64,000 nt of DNA from JAOZTV01 sp965371805. Lineage in GTDB: Bacteria; Acidobacteriota; Aminicenantia; UBA2199. Of this stretch, positions 47,974-57,417 are shown piece after piece. The stretch lies in NCBI GenBank assembly GCA_965371805.1, contig CBDUZW010000008.1, positions 51,445-115,444 on the forward strand, given 5' to 3'. The notes beneath the pieces are model-generated. The model did no database searches, was not told the origin of the DNA, and was given only the letters and a program-made list of their open reading frames with translations. The first letter of the stretch is position 1; every line of letters starts with the position of its first letter. The position numbers and the translations under genes are program-made.

Positions 47974-48132
47974 CCTAAGTTTAGCGATTGTTTTGGATGA
48001 AGAGGCTAAAGGTGTTGATACCGAAGGTTTTTCAAAAACCACAGGTGTACTAATCAGTACATTGAGGATTTTTGGGAAGTTTTATGGTGCAGTAGATTTG
48101 AGCTATTCGCCGAAAGAATCGCTAAATTTAGG
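47974..48132. mobile_element. 159-bp MITE-like insertion with 16-bp terminal inverted repeats
   Basis: Left end CCTAAGTTTAGCGATT (47974-47989); right end AATCGCTAAATTTAGG (48117-48132), inverse-complementary except one base. It interrupts sequence shared with the region upstream of type ISP copy 1. There (about 14300) the empty site reads ACTAATAAACGGCATAA; here TACTAATA lies left and TAAAAATA right, a degraded 8-bp target duplication. The interior carries an open frame of about 55 codons (AIVLDEEAKGVDTEGFSK...) without a start or ribosome site, perhaps a piece of the parent element. The remainder of the 47751-48175 gap holds no gene. Confidence 0.75.
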
Positions 48133-48175
48133 TAAAAATAAATGGCATAAGAAATGCTAAAAGAGAATTATAAAT

Positions 48176-51100
48176 ATGACAATTGTTGAATATCTGAATA
48201 TTATAGGAAAGAGATACAAATCCGGTATTTCAAGAGAACATTCTTATCGGGGTGATCTGGAATCATTAATTCGTGAATTGGTAAAAGGTGTTGAAATCAC
48301 CAATGAACCTGCAAATGTTACTGATTGCGGAAATCCTGATTATGTAATTACAAAAGGCAAAATCCCCATTGGATACATTGAGGCAAAGGATATCGGCAAG
48401 GATTTAAAGGGGAAACAATATAAAGAACAATTTACCAGATATAAAAAAGCCCTGGATAATCTTATTATTACTGACTATATCTGGTTTCAGTTTTTTCAGA
48501 ATGGTGAATTAATACATGAAATCAAAATTGGAGAAATTGAACAGAATTCAATAAAACCAATCACAGATAACTTTGAAAAATTTGAAAATCTTATACAAAA
48601 TTTCTGTACCTTTATTGGACAAACTATAAAGTCATCAAAAAAGCTAGCTGTAATGATGGCTGCAAAAGCAAGATTATTAGAGGATATCCTGGAAAAGGCA
48701 ATAACATCCGACGAAGAAACTCAGGAAAATACTTCTTTAAAAGAACAATATGATACTTTCAAACTACTTCTAATTCATGATCTAAAACCAAAAGAATTTT
48801 CCGATATTTATGCTCAAACTCTTGCATATGGAATGTTTGCAGCAAGATTAAATGACAAAACACTGGATGATTTCAGCAGGCAGGAAGCAGCAGAGTTGAT
48901 TCCAAAATCTAACCCTTTTTTACGCAAACTATTCGGATATGTGGCAGGCCCGGACATTGACGAGAGAATAAAACGAACTGTTGACAACCTTGCAGATGTT
49001 TTCAGGGCTACAAATATTGAAGAGTTGTTAAAGAATTTTGGGAAAAGTACTCAGACAAATGATCCGATAATTCATTTTTATGAGACATTTCTGGCTGAAT
49101 ATGACCCTAAACTCAGAAAATCAAGAGGTGTCTGGTATACCCCTGAACCGGTTGTCAATTTCATTGTCCGGGCTGTTGATGATATCTTAAAATCAGAGTT
49201 TAATTTGCCTCAGGGTTTAGCGGATACTTCCAAAACCAAAATAAAACTTCCTGATCGGACAAAAAATAGAATGGGGGAAAAAGAGGTACATAAGGTACAA
49301 ATCCTTGATCCGGCAACGGGAACGGGGACTTTTCTTGCCGAGGTTGTTAAGCATATCTATAAAAATAATTTTGCATCTATGCAGGGTGCATGGAGTGGAT
49401 ATGTTGAAGAACATTTAATTCCAAGGTTAAACGGTTTTGAATTATTAATGGCTTCCTACTCAATGGCTCATCTGAAAATGGATATGCTTCTAAAAGATAC
49501 AGGTTATGAGGCTAAAAAGGATCAGAGATTTAATATTTATCTCACAAATTCATTGGAAGAATATCATCCTTATACTGGAACGCTCTTTGCAAGCTGGTTG
49601 AGTACAGAGGCAAGTAAGGCGAATTATATTAAAAGGGACACTCCGGTTATGTGTGTTATTGGGAATCCTCCGTATAGTGTAAGCAGTAGTAATAAAAGTG
49701 AATGGATAAAAAAGATAATGATTGATTTTAAAAAAGATCTTAATGAAAGAAATATTCAGCCATTATCAGATGATTACATAAAATTTATAAGATTTGGACA
49801 GTATTATATAGACAAAAATGGTGAAGGGATTCTGGCTTATATTTCTAATAATAGTTTTATTGATGGAATTATTCATCGTCAAATGCGTAAGAATTTATTA
49901 GAAACATTTGATAAAATTTATATTTTAGATTTGCATGGGAATGCTAAGAAAAAAGAGACCGCTCCTGATGGAGGTGTTGATCAAAATGTATTTGATATAA
50001 TGCAGGGAGTAAGTATAAATATCTTTGTGAAAAAAACCAGAAGTAAAAAATTAGCAAAAATATATCATTATGATCTATATGGGAAACGGGAAGAAAAATA
50101 TAGTTATCTATTTAATAATTCTATTAATTCAATTAATTGGAATAAATTGGAGAATCAAAAGCCACATTATTATTTTGCTTGGAAGGATTTTGGGGCAAAA
50201 GAATTATATAATAAAGGTTTTTCAATAAAACAACTCTTCATAAATAGCAATGTAGGGTTTACTTCGGCTCGAGACAATTCATTAGTTAACTTTGATGAAG
50301 AAAAAATTCATACATTATTAGACGATATGACAAATCTTAAAACTGAAGAGCTTAGGAATAAGTATAGTTTTGGGCAAGATTCAAGAGATTGGACAGTTTT
50401 AAAAGCAATTACTGATATTAAAACAAAAGTTGACAGAAATGTAACAAAAATCAATTACAGACCTTTTGATTTGCGTTTTACTCATTATAGTAATAAGACA
50501 AAGGGATTTTTAAGTTACCCAAGATGGGATATTATGCAACATTTTTTTAAAAACAATAACATTGGATTGATTGCCACTAGAGTAAATCGACAAAAAAGTT
50601 ATGGATATTTTTGGATAACCAATACATTACTTGAAAGACATATTCTAGATTCAGCAGGGGATTCAACATCAGTTTTCCCTCTTTATCTATACCCAGAGAA
50701 TATAAACAATGTATTATTTACAGAAAATAACAGAGAACCTAATTTAAACCTAGGAATTTTAAGACAGATTTCTAATAAATTAGGATTAAAATTCACAAAT
50801 GAAAAAGAAGAAGCCGAAGGTACTTTTGCTCCGATTGATATTTTGGATTATATTTATGCGGTTTTACATTCTCCAACTTATCGAGAAAAATATAAAGAGT
50901 TTTTAAAAATAGATTTCCCGAGAGTTCCTTATCCAAAAGATAAAGAAACCTTTTGGAAATTAGTAAAACTGGGAGGCACAATAAGACAAATCCATTTACT
51001 GGAATCTCCAATAGTAAACAAATCAATTACAAGATACCCTCAAAATGGAGATAATATCATTACAAGAAAACTAAATAAAAACGATTGGGAAATAAACCCA

Positions 51101-51346
51101 ACTCAAACAGAAGAGTATGGAACAGTAGGGAAAATCTGGCTAAACGATCAACAATATTTTGAAAACATCCCATTAATAGCCTGGGAGTTTTACATAGGCG
51201 GATATCAACCAGCCCAAAAATGGCTAAAAGACCGAAAAGGAAGACAATTAAGCTTCAATGATATCCAACACTACCAAAAAATAATCGTAGCCCTATATGA
51301 AACAGATAGATTGATGAAACAAATTAATGGAATTGAAATAGAGTGA
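48176..51346 (+). CDS. Type ISP/IIG-like single-chain restriction-modification enzyme, copy 2 (intact)
   Basis: 1056 residues. The N-terminal Mrr-like nuclease has GNPDYVITK and IEAK (catalytic Asp and Glu-x-Lys), followed by coupler helices. The N6-adenine methylase has DPATGTGTF near residue 380 and NPPY near residue 497. Residues about 520-860 are the variable recognition region and the last 180 or so the conserved ISP_C-type domain. True type ISP enzymes such as LlaGI also carry a helicase; none is seen, so it may cut near its site like a type IIG enzyme. The MITE lies 44 bp before the ATG, between the gene and its likely promoter. The stop is TGA. It heads island 2. Confidence 0.87.
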   Translation: MTIVEYLNIIGKRYKSGISREHSYRGDLESLIRELVKGVEITNEPANVTDCGNPDYVITKGKIPIGYIEAKDIGKDLKGKQYKEQFTRYKKALDNLIITDYIWFQFFQNGELIHEIKIGEIEQNSIKPITDNFEKFENLIQNFCTFIGQTIKSSKKLAVMMAAKARLLEDILEKAITSDEETQENTSLKEQYDTFKLLLIHDLKPKEFSDIYAQTLAYGMFAARLNDKTLDDFSRQEAAELIPKSNPFLRKLFGYVAGPDIDERIKRTVDNLADVFRATNIEELLKNFGKSTQTNDPIIHFYETFLAEYDPKLRKSRGVWYTPEPVVNFIVRAVDDILKSEFNLPQGLADTSKTKIKLPDRTKNRMGEKEVHKVQILDPATGTGTFLAEVVKHIYKNNFASMQGAWSGYVEEHLIPRLNGFELLMASYSMAHLKMDMLLKDTGYEAKKDQRFNIYLTNSLEEYHPYTGTLFASWLSTEASKANYIKRDTPVMCVIGNPPYSVSSSNKSEWIKKIMIDFKKDLNERNIQPLSDDYIKFIRFGQYYIDKNGEGILAYISNNSFIDGIIHRQMRKNLLETFDKIYILDLHGNAKKKETAPDGGVDQNVFDIMQGVSINIFVKKTRSKKLAKIYHYDLYGKREEKYSYLFNNSINSINWNKLENQKPHYYFAWKDFGAKELYNKGFSIKQLFINSNVGFTSARDNSLVNFDEEKIHTLLDDMTNLKTEELRNKYSFGQDSRDWTVLKAITDIKTKVDRNVTKINYRPFDLRFTHYSNKTKGFLSYPRWDIMQHFFKNNNIGLIATRVNRQKSYGYFWITNTLLERHILDSAGDSTSVFPLYLYPENINNVLFTENNREPNLNLGILRQISNKLGLKFTNEKEEAEGTFAPIDILDYIYAVLHSPTYREKYKEFLKIDFPRVPYPKDKETFWKLVKLGGTIRQIHLLESPIVNKSITRYPQNGDNIITRKLNKNDWEINPTQTEEYGTVGKIWLNDQQYFENIPLIAWEFYIGGYQPAQKWLKDRKGRQLSFNDIQHYQKIIVALYETDRLMKQINGIEIE

Positions 51347-51409
51347 TAAAAAAATTTAATTTCAAATTTGCTTTTTTTTTAATACAAACATATGTTTTTA
51401 TGAGGAAAA

Positions 51410-52654
51410 ATGGAAAAACTTAAATCTTATAGTGTTTTTAAAAAAGAGATGGATGATCTTGTAAAATTACAATATGCTTCTAAATTTGCTTTTCACAAAG
51501 TCGGTGCTTTTAGAAATTTTATCAAGATTAAAAAAAATAAGAGATATCTTGACGATAATGGTTTTGATACAAAACCAAGTGGAATTAGTAGTTTTGACAA
51601 AAAAAATATTTTAAAACTTGAAAAAATGCTTAATCAACAAACATTTGTTCGTACAATATCTGCATTAGAAATGTTTTTAGTTGATATTTTTAGAGATATT
51701 TTTATTAAAACTAAAACTCCATTTAAAGATCAATCAAAAATACTTAAACTTAATCATTCACAATTATTATCAACTAAAAATATCTCGGAATTAAATAATC
51801 AAATTATTAATAAAGTATGTAGAGACTTGTCGTCAATTGGATTTTCTGAAATAATTAAAGCTTATAAAAAAATGCTTCTTATTGATTTGTTGCATATCTT
51901 ACCGGGAAAACAAAAAATGGTTGAATATCATGAAATACGACATCTTATTGTTCATAAGCTTGGAAGAACAGACTCTCAATTTAGGATAAAATATAAAATG
52001 TCTAATAAAGCTGGCATATCAATTAATGATGATTATTTAAAGAATTTTATTAAAGACATCAATGATTTTGCCAATCAGGTTCATGAATTAGTTATGATAA
52101 GACTTAATGATTTATTAAGTTCAAACATACAGAGATTACCGTTTGAACGAAAAGTAATATACAGAATTGATGTATTAGAGTCTAATTCAAATCTTAACTT
52201 TCTAAATGCAGAATTTGAATTTTGGTTTAATGATGAATTAGAGTTATTAAAAAATATTTTAATTGACAAAAAAACACTTTCTGAAAATGAGTTTGAATTA
52301 GAATTAGCAGGTACTTATAGGCAAATCAAAGCATATTCTTCCTGTCTCAAGCACGCAAAAAAAAACAAAATTATTAACTTAATAATTGTTGAAAATATTT
52401 GTAATGGATACAATACTAATGAACTTGGTATAAAAAAACTTAAATCCAAATATATAGAAGAAGACACATTAGAGCTGATAAAGCGAAAACTTCCTAAGCA
52501 ACCTTGGCAAATTGGTATCCATAAAAAAATTGCTGAGGAAATTGGGTTAAAAAATAGTGTTGTAAATTTTGCCATAAAAATTCTTATCAAAAAGGGTTTT
52601 TTTAAACAACAAATTAATGGAAAACTAATTAAAATTGATGAAAATAAAATTTAA
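51410..52654 (+). CDS. HEPN-domain protein with C-terminal winged-helix
   Basis: 414 residues. The first 225 or so residues form a HEPN-type helical domain: LEMFLVDIFRDIF, then EIRHLIVHKLGR, where R-H-L-I-V-H fits the RNase motif Rx4H. Family knowledge: such domains are often RNA-cleaving toxins in defence loci. The C-terminal 70 or so residues (KQPWQIGIHKKIAEEIGLKN, VNFAIKILIKKGFF) look like a winged helix-turn-helix, possibly autoregulatory. It starts 63 bp after the type ISP stop. The nuclease-like gene follows after 2 bp and a DUF3800 gene overlaps that one, forming a tight three-gene operon. Confidence 0.65.
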   Translation: MEKLKSYSVFKKEMDDLVKLQYASKFAFHKVGAFRNFIKIKKNKRYLDDNGFDTKPSGISSFDKKNILKLEKMLNQQTFVRTISALEMFLVDIFRDIFIKTKTPFKDQSKILKLNHSQLLSTKNISELNNQIINKVCRDLSSIGFSEIIKAYKKMLLIDLLHILPGKQKMVEYHEIRHLIVHKLGRTDSQFRIKYKMSNKAGISINDDYLKNFIKDINDFANQVHELVMIRLNDLLSSNIQRLPFERKVIYRIDVLESNSNLNFLNAEFEFWFNDELELLKNILIDKKTLSENEFELELAGTYRQIKAYSSCLKHAKKNKIINLIIVENICNGYNTNELGIKKLKSKYIEEDTLELIKRKLPKQPWQIGIHKKIAEEIGLKNSVVNFAIKILIKKGFFKQQINGKLIKIDENKI

Positions 52655-52656
52655 AA

Positions 52657-53802
52657 ATGAACAAATCTCTTTTTAAACCAAACAATCATTCTGATTTGAG
52701 TTGTCTTAATCTAGCTGAACAACATTATTCCTATCTTAACAGAAGCGGAAGAAATAATTGTTTTAAAATAAGGGAAACTTTAGATAAGTGGTTTAATAAT
52801 TATCCCAATAAGCATAAGTATGATTTAAAAAGTCATTTTCAATCTGATGATAATACAAAATTTATTTCTTCTTTTTTTGAGCTATATTTACATGAGCTAT
52901 TCTATCGAATGGAATATAAAATAGTTGTTCACCCAGAAATAAAAAATACTAAAAAAAAACCAGATTTTTTATTAATAACTCCTGATGGAGCAAAAGTTTA
53001 TGTTGAGGCGACTACTGCCACAAAAAAATTAGAAGAAGGAAAGAATCATAGAAAATTTTTAGATAGAATTTATGATAAAATTGAAACAATTAAAAATCCA
53101 CACTTTGACCTTTATACAGAAGAAGTTGGTTTTTTAGAAAAACAACCTAGTGAAGGAAAAATAAAAAAAGAAGTTAAATCTTGGCTTGAATTGCTAAATT
53201 GGAAAGATAAAAAAGAAAAGAGTATGGAGTGTATAGTTGATGATAAATTTCGTATTAAATTTTTTGTATTTCCAAAAACAAATAATAAATCTTCTGAATA
53301 TGTTGAAATAATTAGTCATATGGCTGGTTTTCAAAAAGTTTTCTATAGTAAACCAATTAGAAAAGCTATTAAAAAAAAAGGTGGAAGATATGAAAATTTA
53401 AATGGGGCATATATCATTGCTGTTAATTGCATAGGAAGCTCTTTAGAACGAGATTATATTATTGAAGCACTTTTTGGATCAGAGCTTTATCAAATAGATT
53501 TAAATTTAGAGGATCAAATTTTTAAATCAAAGGCTATTAGAAAATCTGATGGTATTTGGCATTTTGAAAACAAAGCAAATCATACAAGAGTAAGCGGGGT
53601 TTTGATTGGAGATAAGATTTCACCATGGACTCTTGAGAACAGTAATATGGAATTATTTTGTAATCCATGGGCAAAGTACCCACTCAATAGCTCTCTTAAA
53701 GAATTTACAAGATTATTATTTGAGAAAAACAAAATTATAGAGAAGAAAGGTATTCACCCCAAAGACATATTAAATATCCCCAAAGATTGGATAAGTAAAT
53801 GA
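52657..53802 (+). CDS. Putative PD-(D/E)XK-type nuclease
   Basis: 381 residues, no named family recognised. Residues about 75-130 contain ELYLHELFYRMEYKIVVHPE, then KKPDFLLITPDG and KVYVEATTA. The helix-strand order and PD ... VxVE arrangement fit the PD-(D/E)XK fold, although the usual final Lys is replaced (E-A-T), as in some migrated or inactive versions. It sits 2 bp after the HEPN gene and overlaps the DUF3800 gene by ATGA, so the three are co-translated. A restriction-like role on invading DNA or RNA is inferred. Confidence 0.5.
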   Translation: MNKSLFKPNNHSDLSCLNLAEQHYSYLNRSGRNNCFKIRETLDKWFNNYPNKHKYDLKSHFQSDDNTKFISSFFELYLHELFYRMEYKIVVHPEIKNTKKKPDFLLITPDGAKVYVEATTATKKLEEGKNHRKFLDRIYDKIETIKNPHFDLYTEEVGFLEKQPSEGKIKKEVKSWLELLNWKDKKEKSMECIVDDKFRIKFFVFPKTNNKSSEYVEIISHMAGFQKVFYSKPIRKAIKKKGGRYENLNGAYIIAVNCIGSSLERDYIIEALFGSELYQIDLNLEDQIFKSKAIRKSDGIWHFENKANHTRVSGVLIGDKISPWTLENSNMELFCNPWAKYPLNSSLKEFTRLLFEKNKIIEKKGIHPKDILNIPKDWISK

Positions 53803-54113
53803 AATATAAAGTTTATATAGACGAATCAGGAAACACTCCATATTATAATGATAAGAATCAACCAGTTACATTATGGGGAGGTGTTATTACAACCTGTAAA
53901 CACTCGGATTTTGATGAAAAAGTTCAGACTCTATTAAAAGAATATAAAATCAATGAAGATAAAGAAATGCATGCATCTCCAATTATTCAAGGTGAAAGCC
54001 CCTTTGATAAATTTAATAATAATGAAAGAAACTATTTGCTGTATAAATTTATATTGTTAGGTAAAAAACATATAAAAAAAGATAACAGGCAAGAAGATTA
54101 TTGTTGGATATGA
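53799..54113 (+). pseudogene. DUF3800 gene, 3'-truncated
   Basis: 104 residues of the N-terminal half of DUF3800, an RNase H-like fold: YKVYIDESGNTP (D-E-S-G signature), TLWGGVITT and EMHASPI with a conserved acid. Intact members are about 200-270 residues and carry further catalytic acids after the point where this frame ends at DYCWI-TGA. No continuation is found in the other frames before the next gene at 54147. It was probably shortened by deletion, leaving the ATGA-coupled start. Whether the HEPN/nuclease operon still works without it is unknown. Confidence 0.65.
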
Positions 54114-54146
54114 ATAAAAAATATGTTATTTCACTAAAGGAGGTAT

Positions 54147-55310
54147 TTGATTATGCCATATGAGATTAAATTTGACTTGACGACTATAGGTTATTCTGCC
54201 TCAAATAAAAAATCTGGTGAAAAAGTAAATGTTATAATGCGTGAATTTATATCATCAGAAGATGGGGACCTTTTTATCAGTCGATTGGAAGGCTTTCCAA
54301 GTGTAATAATTTCAAAACTACCACTTGAAGCAAAAATTAGAGAATCAGAAATTAACAATTTACTTGCAATTATTAGAAAAGATAATACAGCAACGATCTA
54401 TGCCAATGAATTGAATATTTTAATGAAAACAAATATAAATCGCAGTGTTAAAAAAGGAGATCCAATATATTATGACGACATTATTGATATAGATGAAATA
54501 GAATTTGACGGAGTTGAAATTCCAGATGATGCAGGTGTCGCTTTTGTTTTCTCAAAAGGATGGAGGAAAGCATTCTACTATGATTTTAAACCATTAAATC
54601 CCCCTCATGAAGCGAGAAACTATAACATCAATAAAATTCTAGGCCACTTCTACAGCTATCTGTTATTTCAAGATTTATTTAAAATTACAGAGAAGGAATG
54701 GATAGAGCTTTTTAAACAGCAATGGTTTCCTTTCGTAAGTCTTAAAAAAGTGACAACTACTGAAATAATGAACTATCTTAGAGCAGATTGGAATATTGAT
54801 GATTTGTTAGAAAAAATAGCAATAGAAATGAATGGATTAATTGAGCCGATGTTGGATCGGTGGGGAAGTTATAACCTATTTTTAGAACATTTCCCATTAT
54901 TAGAGAAAAGTATTGAAAGATATAAATCAGAAGATTATATTAGTTGCACTGCGATACTTTATCCTAGAATTGAAGGCATAATGAGATCAATTCATCATAA
55001 AATAAAAAAGAACGAAAAAGCAACTCAGAAAAATTTAGTTGACTCACTAGACAAAGCAAGAGAGGAAAATAAAGAAAAATATAGCAGGCTATTACCACAA
55101 AGATTCATTGAATATATTGAACAAGTTTATTTTGCAAACTTTTCTCCAGAAAAGCCATTAACTCTTTCTCAAAATACTGTTAGTCATGGTGTTGCATCTG
55201 CAAAAGATTTCTCATTAAAAGCATCAACAATTGGTTTGTTGATAATTGACCAAATTTATTATCATCTTCCACCAGGGATGAAAAATATTATTAAAAAAAA
55301 TGAAAAGTAA
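54147..55310 (+). CDS. Uncharacterised 387-residue protein of the defence island
   Basis: No family recognised. It is soluble and acidic in its N-terminal half (DIIDIDEIEFDGVEIPDD) and helical in its C-terminal half. The end resembles HEPN-like C-termini: LPQRFIEYIEQVYF, then NTVSHGVASAKDFSLKASTI and LLIIDQIYYHL, with His but not the Arg of Rx4H. AAAGGAGG lies 10 bases before the ATG, a strong ribosome site, 33 bp after the truncated DUF3800 frame. It stands alone between that operon and DarTG. A defence role is suggested only by position. Confidence 0.45.
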   Translation: MIMPYEIKFDLTTIGYSASNKKSGEKVNVIMREFISSEDGDLFISRLEGFPSVIISKLPLEAKIRESEINNLLAIIRKDNTATIYANELNILMKTNINRSVKKGDPIYYDDIIDIDEIEFDGVEIPDDAGVAFVFSKGWRKAFYYDFKPLNPPHEARNYNINKILGHFYSYLLFQDLFKITEKEWIELFKQQWFPFVSLKKVTTTEIMNYLRADWNIDDLLEKIAIEMNGLIEPMLDRWGSYNLFLEHFPLLEKSIERYKSEDYISCTAILYPRIEGIMRSIHHKIKKNEKATQKNLVDSLDKAREENKEKYSRLLPQRFIEYIEQVYFANFSPEKPLTLSQNTVSHGVASAKDFSLKASTIGLLIIDQIYYHLPPGMKNIIKKNEK

Positions 55311-55455
55311 TGTTAAAATATTTAAAATTAAAATGAAAAAGACAAAATAAAGCTCCATCTCTATTTTCGCTATATTTTTTGCTGCTGATAAACATTTACA
55401 ATCTGGAGTTGAAAAAATAAATAGAATTTGATAATATTCTGACTGGAGCTAATAA

Positions 55456-55707
55456 ATGTTTATGATGAGATGGTGGGATGTGCCTGGAGAATATCAAATA
55501 TTTAAAAAAGCACGCTTGGCAGATATTGAGGAGATCAGTGAGAATATGTATAATCTATCAATTCTTCTATATGTTCATAACGGTAAGAATGGTGATGGAC
55601 AGAGTTTAAAGTTGACTATTGAAGCCTGGATGGTCGGCTGTATTAAACTTAGAAAACAACTCTGGAAACTTTTTATTGTATTGCCTGATATTGGAATTGA
55701 GGTATGA
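55456..55707 (+). CDS. 83-residue protein coupled to darT
   Basis: Reads MFMMRWWDVPGEYQIFKKAR to a TGA that overlaps the darT ATG (ATGA). TGGAG lies 8 bases before its ATG. No known family; it mixes charged and hydrophobic stretches without a membrane helix. Standard DarTG operons have only toxin and antitoxin, so a co-translated leading gene is notable. It could be a third control component, a decayed upstream gene end, or simply a translation leader. The 145 bp before it shows nothing else clear. Confidence 0.45.
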   Translation: MFMMRWWDVPGEYQIFKKARLADIEEISENMYNLSILLYVHNGKNGDGQSLKLTIEAWMVGCIKLRKQLWKLFIVLPDIGIEV

Positions 55708-56354
55708 ATATGCCTGTAAAAGTACCGGAAAATCCAAAGATTTATCATATTATTCATATAGACAGACTTGCTTCCATTATTGATCAGGAATATTTGTGGA
55801 GTGATGCCGCTGGCCGGAACATACAACTACCTGGAACCACAATAGGAATGAATACTATTAAAGCTCGCAGATTGGCAAAGACGTTAAGTAGTTATTCTAA
55901 TCTCCATGTTGGTGAATGTGTTCCGTTTTATTTTTGTCCCCGCTCAGTGATGCTGTACATGTTTTATATGAATAACCACTCGGGAATTACTTATCGTGGA
56001 GGACAGGATCCGATTATGCACTTGCAGGCAGATCTTCACCAGACTATAGATTGGGCCAATAAAAATGACAAGAAATGGGTTTTCACAAGTTCTAATGCCG
56101 GCTCTTTCTATTTTGATGATTATGCAGAGCTATCACAATTGAACAAAGTGGATTGGAGTTCTGTCCAAGCTTCAAACTGGAAAAATTGTCGAGAAAAAAA
56201 ACAGGCAGAATTTTTGATGGAAGAACAGTTTCCATGGTCATTAGTTGAAGTAATAGGCGTGTATGGCATGACTCAAAATAATCAGGTAAGAACTGATTTA
56301 AAATTATCGACTCATCAACCGATAGTACAAATCAAAAAAGACTGGTACTATTAA
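55704..56354 (+). CDS. darT: DarT ssDNA ADP-ribosyltransferase toxin
   Basis: 216 residues, normal for DarT (formerly DUF4433). The N-terminus KIYHIIHIDRLASIIDQEYLW gives the NAD-binding His, and GECVPFYFCPRSVMLYM is the characteristic ARTT/NAD segment. The catalytic Glu lies in KKQAEFLMEEQFPW. DarT modifies bases (mostly thymidine) in single-stranded DNA, blocking replication; in phage defence it marks phage DNA. The antitoxin darG follows 13 bp later. A second ATG at 55710 has better spacing from GAGG and may be the real start (two residues shorter). All key residues seem intact. Confidence 0.92.
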   Translation: MNMPVKVPENPKIYHIIHIDRLASIIDQEYLWSDAAGRNIQLPGTTIGMNTIKARRLAKTLSSYSNLHVGECVPFYFCPRSVMLYMFYMNNHSGITYRGGQDPIMHLQADLHQTIDWANKNDKKWVFTSSNAGSFYFDDYAELSQLNKVDWSSVQASNWKNCREKKQAEFLMEEQFPWSLVEVIGVYGMTQNNQVRTDLKLSTHQPIVQIKKDWYY

Positions 56355-56367
56355 GGAGGACTTTATT

Positions 56368-57417
56368 ATGATTGTATATAAGACCGGCGATATTTTTAAC
56401 GAAGATGCTGAGGCAATAGTCAATACTGTCAATTGCGTGGGTGTCATGGGCCGGGGAATTGCATTGCAGTTTAAGAAACGATTCCCCGAGAATTTCAAGG
56501 TGTATGAATCAGCCTGCAAGAAAAAATCAGTGATTCCTGGAAAAATGTTTATCTATAAAACAGGTTCATTAATAGGTCCCAAGTACGTTATAAATTTTCC
56601 CACCAAACGGCACTGGCGTGGAGCCAGTCGTATAGAAGACATTGAGTCCGGTCTTCAGGATCTGGAAAAAGTAATCAAGGAACTTAAAATAAAATCTATA
56701 GCACTTCCACCTCTTGGTAGTGGTTTGGGTGGCCTCGACTGGAATGAAGTTCGATCACTTATTGAAAATAAACTATCACAAATATTCGATATAAGTATTG
56801 TTGTTTTTGAACCCAAAGGGGCTCCTCAAGCTGAGAAAATGGCAAAAAATCGTAAAGTGCCCAAAATGACACCGGGACGAGCCGCTCTGGTCGAGCTGGT
56901 ACACCGCTATCTTTCTGGTCTCCTAGATCCCTTTATTACATTGCTTGAAATACACAAACTCATGTATTTCCTGCAGGAAAGTGGTGAACTTCTCCGGCTT
57001 AAATATCAGAAAAATATTTACGGTCCTTATGCGGAAAACCTGCGACATGTTTTGAATTCTATAGAAGGTCATCTGCTATCAGGTTATGCAGACGGTGGCG
57101 ATATGCCGGATAAAGAATTAAAACTTGTACCTGGTGCATATGAAGACGCTTCCAGATTCCTGAAGGAATATCCGCAAACAAAGCAACATTATGACAGGGT
57201 ATCTAATTTGGTTGAGGGCTTCGAATCTCCATTTGGAATGGAACTATTATCGACTGTTCATTGGATTATCAGTAAAGAAGGTATTACAGCCAAAGATCAG
57301 GTGGTTGTAAAGGTTCATCAATGGAATGCACTTAAAAAACAGTTTACGTCCCGCCAAATTGAACTGGCTTACAATGTACTCGCTGATAAAGGTTGGCTGG
57401 CAGGTACTCAAGTGTAA
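56368..57417 (+). CDS. darG: DarG macrodomain antitoxin
   Basis: 349 residues. Residues 1-150 are the DNA-ADP-ribose-removing macrodomain: YKTGDIFNEDAEAIVNTVNC, VGVMGRGIALQFKKRFPEN, and ALPPLGSGLGGLDW. Residues about 165-349 are the DarG C-terminal domain, with HKLMYFLQESGELL and IYGPYAENLRHVL in the Panacea/DUF4065-like style, which binds and blocks DarT directly. AAGGAGG precedes the ATG. It forms an operon with darT and the small leading gene. Base composition is a little richer in G+C than its neighbours, suggesting separate acquisition. Confidence 0.93.
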   Translation: MIVYKTGDIFNEDAEAIVNTVNCVGVMGRGIALQFKKRFPENFKVYESACKKKSVIPGKMFIYKTGSLIGPKYVINFPTKRHWRGASRIEDIESGLQDLEKVIKELKIKSIALPPLGSGLGGLDWNEVRSLIENKLSQIFDISIVVFEPKGAPQAEKMAKNRKVPKMTPGRAALVELVHRYLSGLLDPFITLLEIHKLMYFLQESGELLRLKYQKNIYGPYAENLRHVLNSIEGHLLSGYADGGDMPDKELKLVPGAYEDASRFLKEYPQTKQHYDRVSNLVEGFESPFGMELLSTVHWIISKEGITAKDQVVVKVHQWNALKKQFTSRQIELAYNVLADKGWLAGTQV

